This document shows, piece after piece, positions 9,658-18,064 of a DNA stretch of 64,000 nt; position 1 is the stretch's first letter, and the number at the start of each line of letters is the position of its first letter. The position numbers and the translations under genes are program-made. The stretch comes from Pseudanabaena sp. PCC 7367. GTDB lineage: Bacteria > Cyanobacteriota > Cyanobacteriia > Pseudanabaenales > Pseudanabaenaceae. The stretch spans positions 372,001-436,000 of the forward strand of contig NC_019701.1 of assembly GCF_000317065.1 (NCBI RefSeq), written 5' to 3'. The notes under the pieces were generated by a model. The model worked only from the letters and a program-made list of their open reading frames with translations. It ran no database searches and had not been told where the DNA came from.

Positions 9658-10692
9658 ATGGCAATTTGGTTGATTGGTGGCACCAGCGAGAGTCGAGATT
9701 TGGCGATCGCCTTGGCCGAACAAGATATCCCATTTGTAGTCACAGCAACCACTGAGTCAGCAAGGCAGCTTTACGGTCAGATCGATCGCCTTTGCGACTG
9801 GCAGGATTTTAGTGAAATTGGCGATCGCAGTGATCGTGCAGTGGCCAGGGTGATCCGAATTGGGAAATTGAGTCAGGCGGAGCTAGAGCATTTTGCCCAA
9901 GCTGCCCAGATTAGCGCGATTCTGGATGCGTCCCATCCGTTTGCAACTGAAATCTCGCAATTGGCGATCGCCCATAGCCATAACCACCAGATCGCCTATC
10001 TGCGGTTTGAGCGCAAGGATTTAAATTCTCGATCCACTAGTTATCCATTGGCGTACGATCGAGAACCTCTTCCCCCCGCACAAGAGCATCTAGAGCCTGC
10101 TAATTCAGCAGAGGGTTTAAATACATCTGCTCCCAGAGCTTTTGAAGCTACACAATATATAGATATAGATAAGCAGATAAAAGGGCTTGCTCATGAAAGC
10201 GATCGCTACCTGCCCACCCCACCAGGTGAGCGAAACGACTCGATCATTACAATCCCGCACCTCGATCATTTATTCACGCCCACGATCGCCAATGATTATT
10301 TAATTAACAAAAATGTATTATTAACCCTGGGGTGCAAATCCTTAGAAAAATTCCAAACCTGGCACGATCGCGTTAATTTATTCGCCCGCATTCTGCCCCA
10401 ATCCGCATCGATCGCTATGGCAGAGCAAGCTGGGTTTACGTCCAGGCAAGTGATTGCAATTCGCCCCCCAATTGGTGCTGCCCTTGAACAAGCACTGTGG
10501 CAACAGTGGCAAATTAATACTGTGATCACCAAAGCTTCAGGCAGGGCAGGCGGCGAAGATATAAAGCGCTCGATCGCTACCAAGCTGGGATTGTCCCTAA
10601 TCATTGTTGCCAGGACTCAACTCAACTATCCCCACCAGACCAGCAGCATCGATCGGGCGATCGACTTTTGCCGCAAGTGGGCGATCGGCTAA
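9658..10692 (+). CDS. cobK: Precorrin-6A reductase CobK/CbiJ
   Basis: CobK reduces the precorrin-6 macrocycle with NAD(P)H during cobalamin synthesis. The N-terminus has the family nucleotide-binding start IWLIGGTSESRDLA. DASHPFATEIS follows, then TLGCKSLEKF in the second half, and ITKASGRAGGEDIK near the end. At 344 aa it is longer than the usual ~250 aa; the extra is a poorly conserved polar stretch at about residues 122-205, between the two lobes. ATAAGGAG precedes the ATG. cobH follows 107 bp downstream on the same strand, a sensible cobalamin pair. Confidence 0.92.
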   Translation: MAIWLIGGTSESRDLAIALAEQDIPFVVTATTESARQLYGQIDRLCDWQDFSEIGDRSDRAVARVIRIGKLSQAELEHFAQAAQISAILDASHPFATEISQLAIAHSHNHQIAYLRFERKDLNSRSTSYPLAYDREPLPPAQEHLEPANSAEGLNTSAPRAFEATQYIDIDKQIKGLAHESDRYLPTPPGERNDSIITIPHLDHLFTPTIANDYLINKNVLLTLGCKSLEKFQTWHDRVNLFARILPQSASIAMAEQAGFTSRQVIAIRPPIGAALEQALWQQWQINTVITKASGRAGGEDIKRSIATKLGLSLIIVARTQLNYPHQTSSIDRAIDFCRKWAIG

Positions 10693-10799
10693 ACTTAAGG
10701 CTTGATAGCCTACCTAATCTAGAATTAATCTAAATTAAGTTGGCATAAGTTTGTAATAGTATAGAGAAATCAAATCCAGATTCACCACCCAGGAATTAT

Positions 10800-11423
10800 A
10801 TGGAATGGCAAGCGATCGACGCTAAGAGCTTAGCAATTATTGATCGAGAGGTTGGACAACATACCCTCTCTCCCTCTGAGTATGAAATTATCCGACGAGT
10901 GATTTATGCTACGGCAGACTTTGAATATAAGCAATTAATTCGCTTTTCCGATCAAGCGCTCCAGGCAGGCGCAGCAGCCCTTGCGGCTCGCACTACGGTG
11001 ATTGTCGATGTGCCAACGGTTTTGGCTGGGATTTCGGCTCAGGTGCAAACCACTTTTTCTAACCCTATATATTGCAGCACTGAGGCGATTACCCGTCCTC
11101 AGAAAAGTAAAGCTCAGACTGCATGGGGCATAGAAACCCTGGCTCATCGATATCCTGAAGCGATCTTTGTAATTGGTGATTCGCAAATGGCGTTGATGAC
11201 GCTATTGGATTTAGTTGAAGCTGACGAAGTTAAGCCAGCCCTAGTAATTGGGGTTCCATCTGGATTTGTGGATGTGGATGTGGCCAAGTCTCGGCTTCAA
11301 GATTCACTCTTACCCCATGTTCGTGTAGATGGTCGTAAGGGGAGCGCGGTCGTGGCGATCGCCATTTTTAATGCTTTGCTAGATTTAGCTTGGCAGGCTT
11401 ATGGCAAGAAGACTGAGAGCTAA
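10800..11423 (+). CDS. cobH: Precorrin-8X methylmutase CobH/CbiC
   Basis: It moves a methyl group on the corrin ring to give hydrogenobyrinate (or the cobalt form), the step after precorrin-8X. The 207 aa length is typical. Family segments seen: IDREVGQHTLSPSEYEIIRRVIYATADFEY (split here by position, residues 13-43), then ARTTVIVDVPTVLAGIS, and VIGVPSGFVDV, which is the strongly conserved GVPVGFV-type loop. AGGA lies 5 nt before the ATG. It is downstream of cobK and probably in the same transcript. Confidence 0.95.
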   Translation: MEWQAIDAKSLAIIDREVGQHTLSPSEYEIIRRVIYATADFEYKQLIRFSDQALQAGAAALAARTTVIVDVPTVLAGISAQVQTTFSNPIYCSTEAITRPQKSKAQTAWGIETLAHRYPEAIFVIGDSQMALMTLLDLVEADEVKPALVIGVPSGFVDVDVAKSRLQDSLLPHVRVDGRKGSAVVAIAIFNALLDLAWQAYGKKTES

Positions 11424-11605
11424 ACCCTAGATTCTTAAGAAATTAATATCAAAAAGATGTAATCTAAGACATTCGGACTACTCTGACAGAAGGATTCACC
11501 AATGCGCTATGCATGGCATTATGCCTTAACGGCTTTGCCGAAATTAGAATTGACTATAAACAATCTATAAACAATATAGTTAAGTAAACTTCAAGATTAT
11601 TTACG

Positions 11606-11800
11606 GTGAATACTAAGCAAAATATAGTATTAGATCGATTGCTGGGAACCCTCGATTTTCCTAAGCTAATCGTGGAGGAAATAGAACGGGTTTGGCATAA
11701 AAAATTAAGCGGGGCAGTTCTAGAGCCTTCTGAAGCGAAACTGTTTGAGACGATCGAAGACTATCTTGATTCTCAAATCATTGATCAAGTGCCTGCGTGA
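11606..11800 (+). CDS. Small protein, 64 aa, paralogue of the next gene
   Basis: A GTG-started ORF with no strong ribosome site. The sequence aligns over almost its full length with the 63 aa protein at 11958-12149 on the other strand: L.RL...F..L....IE.V..K...G..L...E..L..T....L....I.D.V.A. That two neighbouring short ORFs on opposite strands encode matching patterns is good evidence that both are real. Probably all helical, soluble. I do not recognise the family and cannot give a function. Confidence 0.65.
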   Translation: MNTKQNIVLDRLLGTLDFPKLIVEEIERVWHKKLSGAVLEPSEAKLFETIEDYLDSQIIDQVPA

Positions 11801-11957
11801 AGTTGCACTAAATACGCATCGCTTGAATCCACCCAGGGGCTAATCCTATTTGATTGCTAGAGAGATAGCTATAGATCTAGTTGAAAACTGCTTGAGTTGT
11901 GGAATTTGTTGATTCAGGAGTGCCGAGGCAAAATCACCATGTTAGGCAATCTTAAAC

Positions 11958-12149
11958 TCAGGCCGTAACCCGATCGCACTCAATTCTTTCCAGCGAAATA
12001 ACCACAGTGTCGAGTAATTCTAGCTCAGCCCTGGTAAGCATTTTACCTTCACCACGCTTCCTGAATACAGATTCAATCGTATCGATCGCCAATGCTGAAA
12101 AATTATGCGATCGTAATCGCCGCAGCAAAAATAACTCAGAATAATCCAT
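11958..12149 (-). CDS. Small protein, 63 aa, paralogue of the previous gene
   Basis: An ATG-started ORF transcribed towards 11606-11800. It shares the pattern described there, for example LRRL...F..LAIDTIESVF against LDRL...F..LIVEEIERVW. The charged, leucine-rich sequence suggests two or three helices. No membrane segment or metal motif. Function unknown. The pair is convergent with about 157 bp between the stop codons, as produced by an inverted duplication. Confidence 0.65.
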   Translation of the reverse strand: MDYSELFLLRRLRSHNFSALAIDTIESVFRKRGEGKMLTRAELELLDTVVISLERIECDRVTA

Positions 12150-12355
12150 AATCCTACTCTAGTCTCCATGGCTAATCCAAACGGATTTGAATCAATAGAT
12201 TTAGTTATTATTTACAATAGCCATAAAAAGTAAGAAAGCCGTAAATATCCGTCCTTTTGCCTGGCTTTATTACCATAGAGGTAGATATTGAAGGTTGGGG
12301 GCAGTTTGTTCGGAAACGATCGCTAACTAAGTAAAAGGAGTTATTAGGCGATTGC

Positions 12356-12455
12356 CTAGTGCTATTCCAAGCGAGATGTTGTGCAAGTAATGATCTGAAC
12401 GCTTTGCTCTAAAGGTATTAATGCCTTGCCGAAGAAGTCTTTTGAAAATGCACTA
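12356..12455 (+). repeat. Dispersed ~100-bp repeat, copy B (MITE-like)
   Basis: It aligns with the reverse complement of 3499-3595. The first 33 bp differ at only three positions and the last 22 bp are identical; the middle is more divergent. The ends are inverted (CTAGTGCTATT at the left, AATGCACTA at the right). It fills much of the 365-bp spacer 12150-12514, in which I see no gene. Confidence 0.7.
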
Positions 12456-12514
12456 ATAAAGACGAAGCAAGGGTTACGAAGATCGATTGAACTTAGTTCT
12501 TGAGATTGTTAAAT

Positions 12515-13885
12515 TTAGATTGTTAAATTCAGATACTTGCCAATTAAATCAACAATCCGATCGGCAGCACCAGGTTCACCACACAGCGATCGTAACTTTG
12601 CCCGCATATCTACGAGACGGGCTGGATTTTCTAGCAAAGGGGTAATGGTTTGCTCCACCACCAATTCAGGCGTAAGATAGCCAACTCGCTCTGGCACCAC
12701 CTCTGCCCCAGCCCAGATATTTGGCCAGGCTAAATGTTTATGGTCAAGCTTGAGTAACACGATCCGATTGATTAGTTTAGCCAAACTACCGCCAAGTAAG
12801 GGTAAATTGGCCAGCAAACCCCAAAGGCCATCCCAGGCTCGCATTGCATCTAGTTGATTTGTGGGTAATAAAACCACCATTGGTACCGCCAGGGCAGCTA
12901 GTTGAGCCGTGTTTGCACCCACCGTGGTAAGGCAAAGGGTTGCCCGCTGGAGCAGATCATGGGCTGGGAATTGGGTATAAATTTCTACTTTTGTCCCAGC
13001 CAGGGTAATCAGATCGGATTTTTGAGCCTGGTGACTTAATTGGGCGGTGCTGCCAGCTACTAAATCCACAACTTGACTGGGTTGGGCATAGGTACTGAGT
13101 TGTTGCGCGGAGAGAGTGGGAGCCAGGGCGATCGCAAATTTCAAGGCTGGATATTGCTGGGCAAGGCGATCGGCAATCCCCAAGCACAGCGGTACTCCCT
13201 GTTGCAATTTCATGGATTTTGACCCAGGCATGAACACAATTAGGTTTGCTTGATCGGGCTGGGTTACTCCGGGCTCTGGATTCAAGCTGCGAGAAGACAG
13301 ATCAAGATTGTTTTGATTACCTTGAACAGTTGGCGCTGCTACTACTTGGCGATCGACCATTAGATCTCCGACGATCGAGATTTTCTGCTGATGCCGAGCC
13401 GGGATCGCTGCCGCCACCTGCTGATTTCGCACCGCAAAATGATCCACCCAACCAAGCCAGCGGGCTTCCCATTCCGCATAGACGATCGCCGCATAGCCTA
13501 ACCGCTTCGCAATGATCACCGGAAAGATCTGATCGCCGCCCAAAAACACCACTACCCCGCGCTGATGCCAATCCCAGTTTGGATCAGGCGTTTTACCCCT
13601 CAGCAAAAATGCCATAAATCGATCGGCAGACAGCACCCGATCCACGCCAGGATAGGTTTGGGCGATCGCTGCTTCCTGGCCACTGGCATGACTACAGGGC
13701 GACAGCACCACCGATATCCTTAGGGAGGGCAGATCATCGCTTACCTCTGCTTGCCGCAGCATAGACGTTGATTGGGTTGATTGGGTTGATTTGTAAGATC
13801 GCCAACGTTGACTTAATCGCGCCAAAACCGGATATACCCAGGTGGTTAGCTCACCAGGGCCATTGGTCAGAATAACTAGATCCAT
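12515..13885 (-). CDS. Lipid-A-disaccharide synthase-related protein
   Basis: The 456 aa protein opens with LVILTNGPGELTTWVYPVLA, the start of a GT-B type fold, and has FMPGSKSMKLQ and a C-terminal nucleotide-sugar region TTVGANTAQLAALAVPMVVLLPTNQLD. This pattern fits the conserved LpxB-related family found in cyanobacteria. True LpxB makes lipid A disaccharide, but many cyanobacteria lack lipid A, so the acceptor is uncertain. An insert with TQSTQSTS (13770-13800) comes from a short DNA repeat. The gene is monocistronic and convergent with the 64/63 aa region. Confidence 0.8.
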   Translation of the reverse strand: MDLVILTNGPGELTTWVYPVLARLSQRWRSYKSTQSTQSTSMLRQAEVSDDLPSLRISVVLSPCSHASGQEAAIAQTYPGVDRVLSADRFMAFLLRGKTPDPNWDWHQRGVVVFLGGDQIFPVIIAKRLGYAAIVYAEWEARWLGWVDHFAVRNQQVAAAIPARHQQKISIVGDLMVDRQVVAAPTVQGNQNNLDLSSRSLNPEPGVTQPDQANLIVFMPGSKSMKLQQGVPLCLGIADRLAQQYPALKFAIALAPTLSAQQLSTYAQPSQVVDLVAGSTAQLSHQAQKSDLITLAGTKVEIYTQFPAHDLLQRATLCLTTVGANTAQLAALAVPMVVLLPTNQLDAMRAWDGLWGLLANLPLLGGSLAKLINRIVLLKLDHKHLAWPNIWAGAEVVPERVGYLTPELVVEQTITPLLENPARLVDMRAKLRSLCGEPGAADRIVDLIGKYLNLTI

Positions 13886-14206
13886 GAATTCAATTTTAGA
13901 TTTACTTTAAGTGAAATAGTTGGCTCATATTGACTTAAAATGTTTAATCCAAGCAATCTTGGCAGAATTACGTTGTCACAAAAAAACAGGAACCTTACGA
14001 AATGTAACCAAGCTTTCGCCCCCTAATCAGGTTAAATTAGAAGCAAGTAATCAAGGTTTCCTTAACATTCTTATTGTTTGGATATAGTTTTATACATAAT
14101 TTGAGCCTTTCTGGCCAGGGGCTGGGAATCGCTCACATAGTGTAATTAAATTAGCTATTTATAAGACGAATTAGAGTTCTGTTCTTGAAGTATAAGAACT
14201 AAGCAT

Positions 14207-15115
14207 GTGGATCTAGACCAGATTTTTGACAATCCAAAACCAGTAATCGGGGTAGTGCATTTACTGCCGTTGCCAACCTCGCCACGTTGGGGTGGGAGCC
14301 TCAAAGATGTGATCGATCGCGCTGAGCAAGAGGCGGTAGCTTTGGCTTCGGGTGGAGTTGATGGCATTATCCTGGAAAATTTCTTTGATGCCCCATTCAC
14401 AAACACCCGCGTTGATCCGGCTGTGGTTAGCGCTATGTCTCTGGTGGCGCAGCGAATTAAGCAAATGGTGGCGATCCCGATCGGTTTGAATGTGTTGCGC
14501 AACGATGCCCATAGTGCTCTGGCGATCGCTGCCTGTGTGGGTGCAAAATTCATTCGGGTAAATGTATTGACGGGGGTAATGGCCACTGACCAGGGCATTA
14601 TTGAAGGTGATGCCTATCATTTACTGCGCTATCGCCGCGAGCTGGGATGTGATATTAAAATTTTTGCGGATGTGCTGGTCAAACATGCCTATCCCATGTC
14701 AGCCCCCGATCTAACCCTGGCGATCCAGGATACGGTCAATCGTGGCTTGGCTGATGCCGTAATTTTATCGGGGCAATTTACTGGCAATGCTCCCCATCAT
14801 CAGGAACTAGAATCAGCCAGACAAACCTGCATGGGCGGATCTGGGCATGGCTTTAGTAATATTAGTAGCACTGTACCGATGCTGATTGGTTCGGGGGCAA
14901 CCTGGGATAATATTCCAGAGCTGATTAAATATGCTGATGGGGTGATTGTGTCTAGTTCGCTCAAGCGCCACGGCAAAATTCACCATCCGATCGATCCAAA
15001 TCGGGTACATCGGTTTGTGGATGCGGTCAGGCATGGTTTGAAACAAACGGAATTGCAAAACTCCCATAATAAAAGTAATCAGAGCAAGGATGCGTCTTCG
15101 GTGTCGATCGGTTAG
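14207..15115 (+). CDS. btpA: BtpA family protein (photosystem I biogenesis)
   Basis: A 302 aa protein with the BtpA pattern: PVIGVVHLLPLPTSPRWGG near the start, GGVDGIILENFFDAPF, and a TIM-barrel-like series ending DGVIVSSSLKRHGKI. In Synechocystis, BtpA is a peripheral thylakoid protein needed for stable accumulation of the PSI reaction centre. The ORF uses GTG at 14207; an ATG at 14205 overlaps it but is out of frame. The last ~25 residues are polar and variable. It is alone on its strand, with a 321-bp spacer upstream (13886-14206) in which I see nothing notable. Confidence 0.93.
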   Translation: MDLDQIFDNPKPVIGVVHLLPLPTSPRWGGSLKDVIDRAEQEAVALASGGVDGIILENFFDAPFTNTRVDPAVVSAMSLVAQRIKQMVAIPIGLNVLRNDAHSALAIAACVGAKFIRVNVLTGVMATDQGIIEGDAYHLLRYRRELGCDIKIFADVLVKHAYPMSAPDLTLAIQDTVNRGLADAVILSGQFTGNAPHHQELESARQTCMGGSGHGFSNISSTVPMLIGSGATWDNIPELIKYADGVIVSSSLKRHGKIHHPIDPNRVHRFVDAVRHGLKQTELQNSHNKSNQSKDASSVSIG

Positions 15116-15170
15116 TTCCGGCTGGTTATGATGTTTTTAAATCTTATGAAGTCTTTAAGTCTAATAAGCT

Positions 15171-15303
15171 AAGGCCAGTAATTCTAATCTAAGGCCAGTA
15201 ATTCTAATCTAAGGCCAATAATTCTAATCTAAGGCCAATAATTCTAATCTAAGGCCAATAATTCTAATCTAAGGCCAATAATTCTAATCTAAGGCCAGTA
15301 ATT
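15171..15303 (+). repeat. 20-bp tandem repeat, about 6.6 copies
   Basis: The unit AAGGCCARTAATTCTAATCT is repeated head to tail in six full copies (15171-15290) followed by a partial seventh. Copies 1, 2 and 7 have G at the variable position, copies 3-6 have A, which suggests expansion of an inner unit. It is non-coding, in the 617-bp spacer 15116-15732 between btpA and the VKOR gene. The rest of the spacer shows no gene. Confidence 0.95.
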
Positions 15304-15732
15304 TACTGCTAGCAAACCTGGATCACGGTAGTGCTAAATAGCTAAATAGTTGGATGCTCCGTATAAAAAGATCGGCGATCGAAAATATTTAACCTCCTTA
15401 AGGTTGATCGGCTTCTGGGTAAAATATCCATAGACAGCTCGATTGGGTTGGTTTGTTTTTGCGTTTTTGCTTACTGGTTATGCTAGCTAGTTATGCTTGC
15501 TAGTTATTAAGGGTCTCAGTCTGTCTGAGCGCTAAGCCCAGATTAAGTGGTTAATTAGTAGCTACTAAGAAACGTGATGTATAGCTAAAATTCTGAAAAC
15601 CTCATATCCTGGTGCTGACTAACCAGGTGCTAATATTTTGATTGGTTTAAATAACCTGAAATCAATCGCTTAAAATTAATTGCCCATCAGGCTACTAAGA
15701 ATAATTCAAGAATTAGATCCCCTTTAAATATC

Positions 15733-16623
15733 ATGCCTAAAAGTTCAGAATCCTGGCTCCAAAAGTGGACTAGACCGATCGTGGTTGGTCTGGCATTGTG
15801 CGGCGCTTTGCTAACTGGCTATTTAACTGCTACCCATTTTCTCGGAGCTAATCCGGTCTGTTTAGCTTCATCTAATCGGGCAGGTAGCGGCTGCGATCTG
15901 GTACTCAATAGCTCCTACGCGCAGATCGCTGGTTTGCCATTAACTGGGTTTGGATTGCTGGGTTATTTGACCGTGGCAGGTTTGGCAGCCGCCCCAATGC
16001 TAGTCAACCAGGAAGATAGCCAGCAACAAAAGAGCCTGAGGCAAACTACCGCATTTTGGCTATTCATGGCCACTACGGCGATGTTGGTGTTTAGTGGCTA
16101 TTTAATGTATTTACTGGCGTTTGTGATTGTGGATGCCAATGGCAGCGCCATAATTTGCCCCTATTGCCTAGCTTCTGCCGCCACTGTGCTCACGATCTGG
16201 TTGGTTAATTTACTGGGTAATGAGTGGGAAGAGGCTGGCCAATTGCTCTTTTCTGGTTTGATTGTGGTGGCGATCGTGGGTGTTGGTACATTGGGCATTT
16301 TTTCTAACCAGAGCCAGCTAGCAGCAGAATCGAATTCCTATGCCGGACGACTTGCCCATTATTTAGATGATTCTGGCGCAAAAATGTATGGGGCATTCTG
16401 GTGTCCTCACTGCAAAGATCAAAAAGCCATGTTTGGTACGGCGGCGAAGGCGCTTCCCTATGTAGAGTGCGATCCCAGGGGCGAAAACTCCCAGCCCAAG
16501 CTGTGCAAAGCAAAGAAAATCACTGGTTTCCCCACCTGGGAGATCGATGGTCAGTTTTATGCCAGCGTACAATCACTGGATAAACTTGCCGATTTGACTG
16601 GTTATGATGGGCCACGCCAATAA
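15733..16623 (+). CDS. Vitamin K epoxide reductase-type protein fused to a thioredoxin domain
   Basis: Residues about 15-190 are a four- to five-helix VKOR membrane domain with C43 and C54 in the lumenal loop and the active CPYC pair C142/C145. Residues about 205-296 are a thioredoxin-like domain with WCPHC (C224/C227) and two further cysteines (C246, C258). Such fusions pass electrons from quinone to fold lumenal proteins by making disulfides; the plant homologue LTO1 is needed for photosystem assembly. The gene is followed after 2 bp by a small membrane ORF. 296 aa is the normal length for cyanobacterial VKOR-Trx. Confidence 0.95.
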   Translation: MPKSSESWLQKWTRPIVVGLALCGALLTGYLTATHFLGANPVCLASSNRAGSGCDLVLNSSYAQIAGLPLTGFGLLGYLTVAGLAAAPMLVNQEDSQQQKSLRQTTAFWLFMATTAMLVFSGYLMYLLAFVIVDANGSAIICPYCLASAATVLTIWLVNLLGNEWEEAGQLLFSGLIVVAIVGVGTLGIFSNQSQLAAESNSYAGRLAHYLDDSGAKMYGAFWCPHCKDQKAMFGTAAKALPYVECDPRGENSQPKLCKAKKITGFPTWEIDGQFYASVQSLDKLADLTGYDGPRQ

Positions 16624-16625
16624 AG

Positions 16626-16850
16626 TTGAGCTTTCTGTTTAGGGCGATCGTTGATTACACGATCCAGCCAACCATAGATGCAAGCTTTACCGCCGCGATT
16701 TTAATCATCATTGTCACAATGGTCTATAGCGCGATCGCTATGCCGATCGAATGGCCAAACTTCTTGCTGGGTTGGGGCTTGGAGCTTTTGCTGTTTGGTA
16801 TTGTGCACCACATCGGCGGTAATTGGAAAGAACTGGGATCTCTATTTTGA
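16626..16850 (+). CDS. Possible small membrane protein, 74 aa
   Basis: A TTG-started frame begins 2 bp after the VKOR stop. It has two hydrophobic segments (about residues 20-40 and 45-62), including ILIIIVTMVYSAIA. The close spacing would suit translational coupling. However, no ribosome site is evident, the start codon is weak, I know no homologue, and the 3' half overlaps the opposite-strand gene fragment 16738-16974. It could be a chance frame. Confidence 0.35.
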   Translation: MSFLFRAIVDYTIQPTIDASFTAAILIIIVTMVYSAIAMPIEWPNFLLGWGLELLLFGIVHHIGGNWKELGSLF

Positions 16851-16974
16851 GTTGGCCTGGCCCCTCTTCTTGAGTAATTAAAGCCACGTAATGATCGCCA
16901 ATACTTATCTCTGCTACTAAATAATCATGCGTGAGATCGTTGTAGACAGATATTGAAAATTCTTCTTTTATCAT
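16738..16974 (-). pseudogene. Truncated small conserved protein (N-terminal half)
   Basis: The first ~47 residues contain FSISVYNDLTHDYLVAEI, then ISIGDHYVALITQEEGPG and LKIEIP. They fit a family of ~75-90 aa bacterial proteins with the signature Y.D..Y..LVAEI...G..VA.ISQE.G....IE.P. The family usually continues with a (V/I)S...FL..L..AK..L segment, which is absent; after IEIP the frame reads arginine/proline-rich sequence from the opposite-strand VKOR-adjacent DNA. I read this as a gene cut near 16832, with the frame open to 16738 by chance. Function unknown. Confidence 0.5.
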
Positions 16975-17014
16975 TGCCCAATATTCAAATACCTGAAAAT
17001 GAATCTGGATATTC

Positions 17015-17965
17015 TCAAAAATGTTGGAAACTCTGACTCAAGTCTAAATCTTGATTGATATCCCCGGCCACAATCTCACCAATGATTGCTGCCTCTTCTA
17101 GCTTTTGAGTTAAGGCGATCGCCGCTGATCTGGGCATGCACAGAACCAACTCAAAATCCTCACCGCCATAGAGCAGCCAATCGATCGCTTTGGCTTTTGA
17201 ACCTGCCACTAATTCAATTTCTGTTGGGATTGGGATTGCTTGCCAATCGAGCCGAGCACTTACACCACTGGCCTCACAAATCTGTACGATCGCATCGGCC
17301 AAGCCATCGCTGCTATCCATCCCCGCCGCGCGATCGCTATGCTGCCAGATCAATTCTGGTACGTCTAATCTGGGTTGGGGACGTTGATGAGCCCGGTGGA
17401 GCTTGGCAATCTGTTCAGCAGAGAGAGAATTGGCTTTTTCTGGATGTAAAAGTATTTCTAAGCCAGCCCTGGAAAGGCCATGCGCTCCAGTGATTAAAAT
17501 TGCATCACCAACCTGAGCATTACTGCGCAGGATTGCTCGATTACTTTGCACCTGGCCAAAGGCGGTAACTGAGAGGGTAATAACTGGCGATCGCACCGTG
17601 TCCCCACCCACTAACTCAGTCTGGTATTTTTGCAAGCAATCAGTAAATCCACCATAAACCCTCTCCACCCAATCGATGCTGGTAGCTGCGGTCAGGCCAA
17701 GGGCGATCGTTACGCCCCAGGGGGTTGCCCCCATTGCCGCCAGATCGGAAAGGTTCACCGCTGCGGCACGCCAGCCCACATCCTCGGCACTGGTGGTAGT
17801 TTCGCTAAAATGAATTCCATTTACTAATACATCGGTGGTGACAACCAATTCATAACCGGGCGGCATTGCACCCATCAGCGCTGCATCATCCCCCACCCGA
17901 TCGCTACAATAGCGCCGCAGCAACTTAATTAAACCGCGCTCACCCACATCCTTAACTGTTTGCAT
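17015..17965 (-). CDS. thiL: Thiamine-monophosphate kinase
   Basis: ThiL phosphorylates thiamine monophosphate to the active diphosphate. The 316 aa protein shows the AIR-synthase-like fold motifs: RVGDDAALMG near residue 25, TTDVLVNGIHF, WRAAAVNLSDLAAMGATPW, LVGGDTVRSP and MDSSDGLADAI. All are expected for an active enzyme. The start METQ-type site is taken as the first ATG, with GERGLI.L close behind as in other ThiL proteins. A yjbQ remnant, also linked to thiamine phosphate chemistry in family naming, lies at 20.5 kb. Confidence 0.96.
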   Translation of the reverse strand: MQTVKDVGERGLIKLLRRYCSDRVGDDAALMGAMPPGYELVVTTDVLVNGIHFSETTTSAEDVGWRAAAVNLSDLAAMGATPWGVTIALGLTAATSIDWVERVYGGFTDCLQKYQTELVGGDTVRSPVITLSVTAFGQVQSNRAILRSNAQVGDAILITGAHGLSRAGLEILLHPEKANSLSAEQIAKLHRAHQRPQPRLDVPELIWQHSDRAAGMDSSDGLADAIVQICEASGVSARLDWQAIPIPTEIELVAGSKAKAIDWLLYGGEDFELVLCMPRSAAIALTQKLEEAAIIGEIVAGDINQDLDLSQSFQHF

Positions 17966-18064
17966 TTACTCAATTAATGCTTTGCTGCATTTGTAACGGC
18001 CTTTATTACTGCTAGGAATTTTTATTATTCTCAAGCCAGCCGATCGCACTGTTTGCAACGATCG

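Noticed and set aside
15171-15303. CRISPR array
   Set aside because: The 20-bp units are directly adjacent with no variable spacers, so it is a plain tandem repeat.
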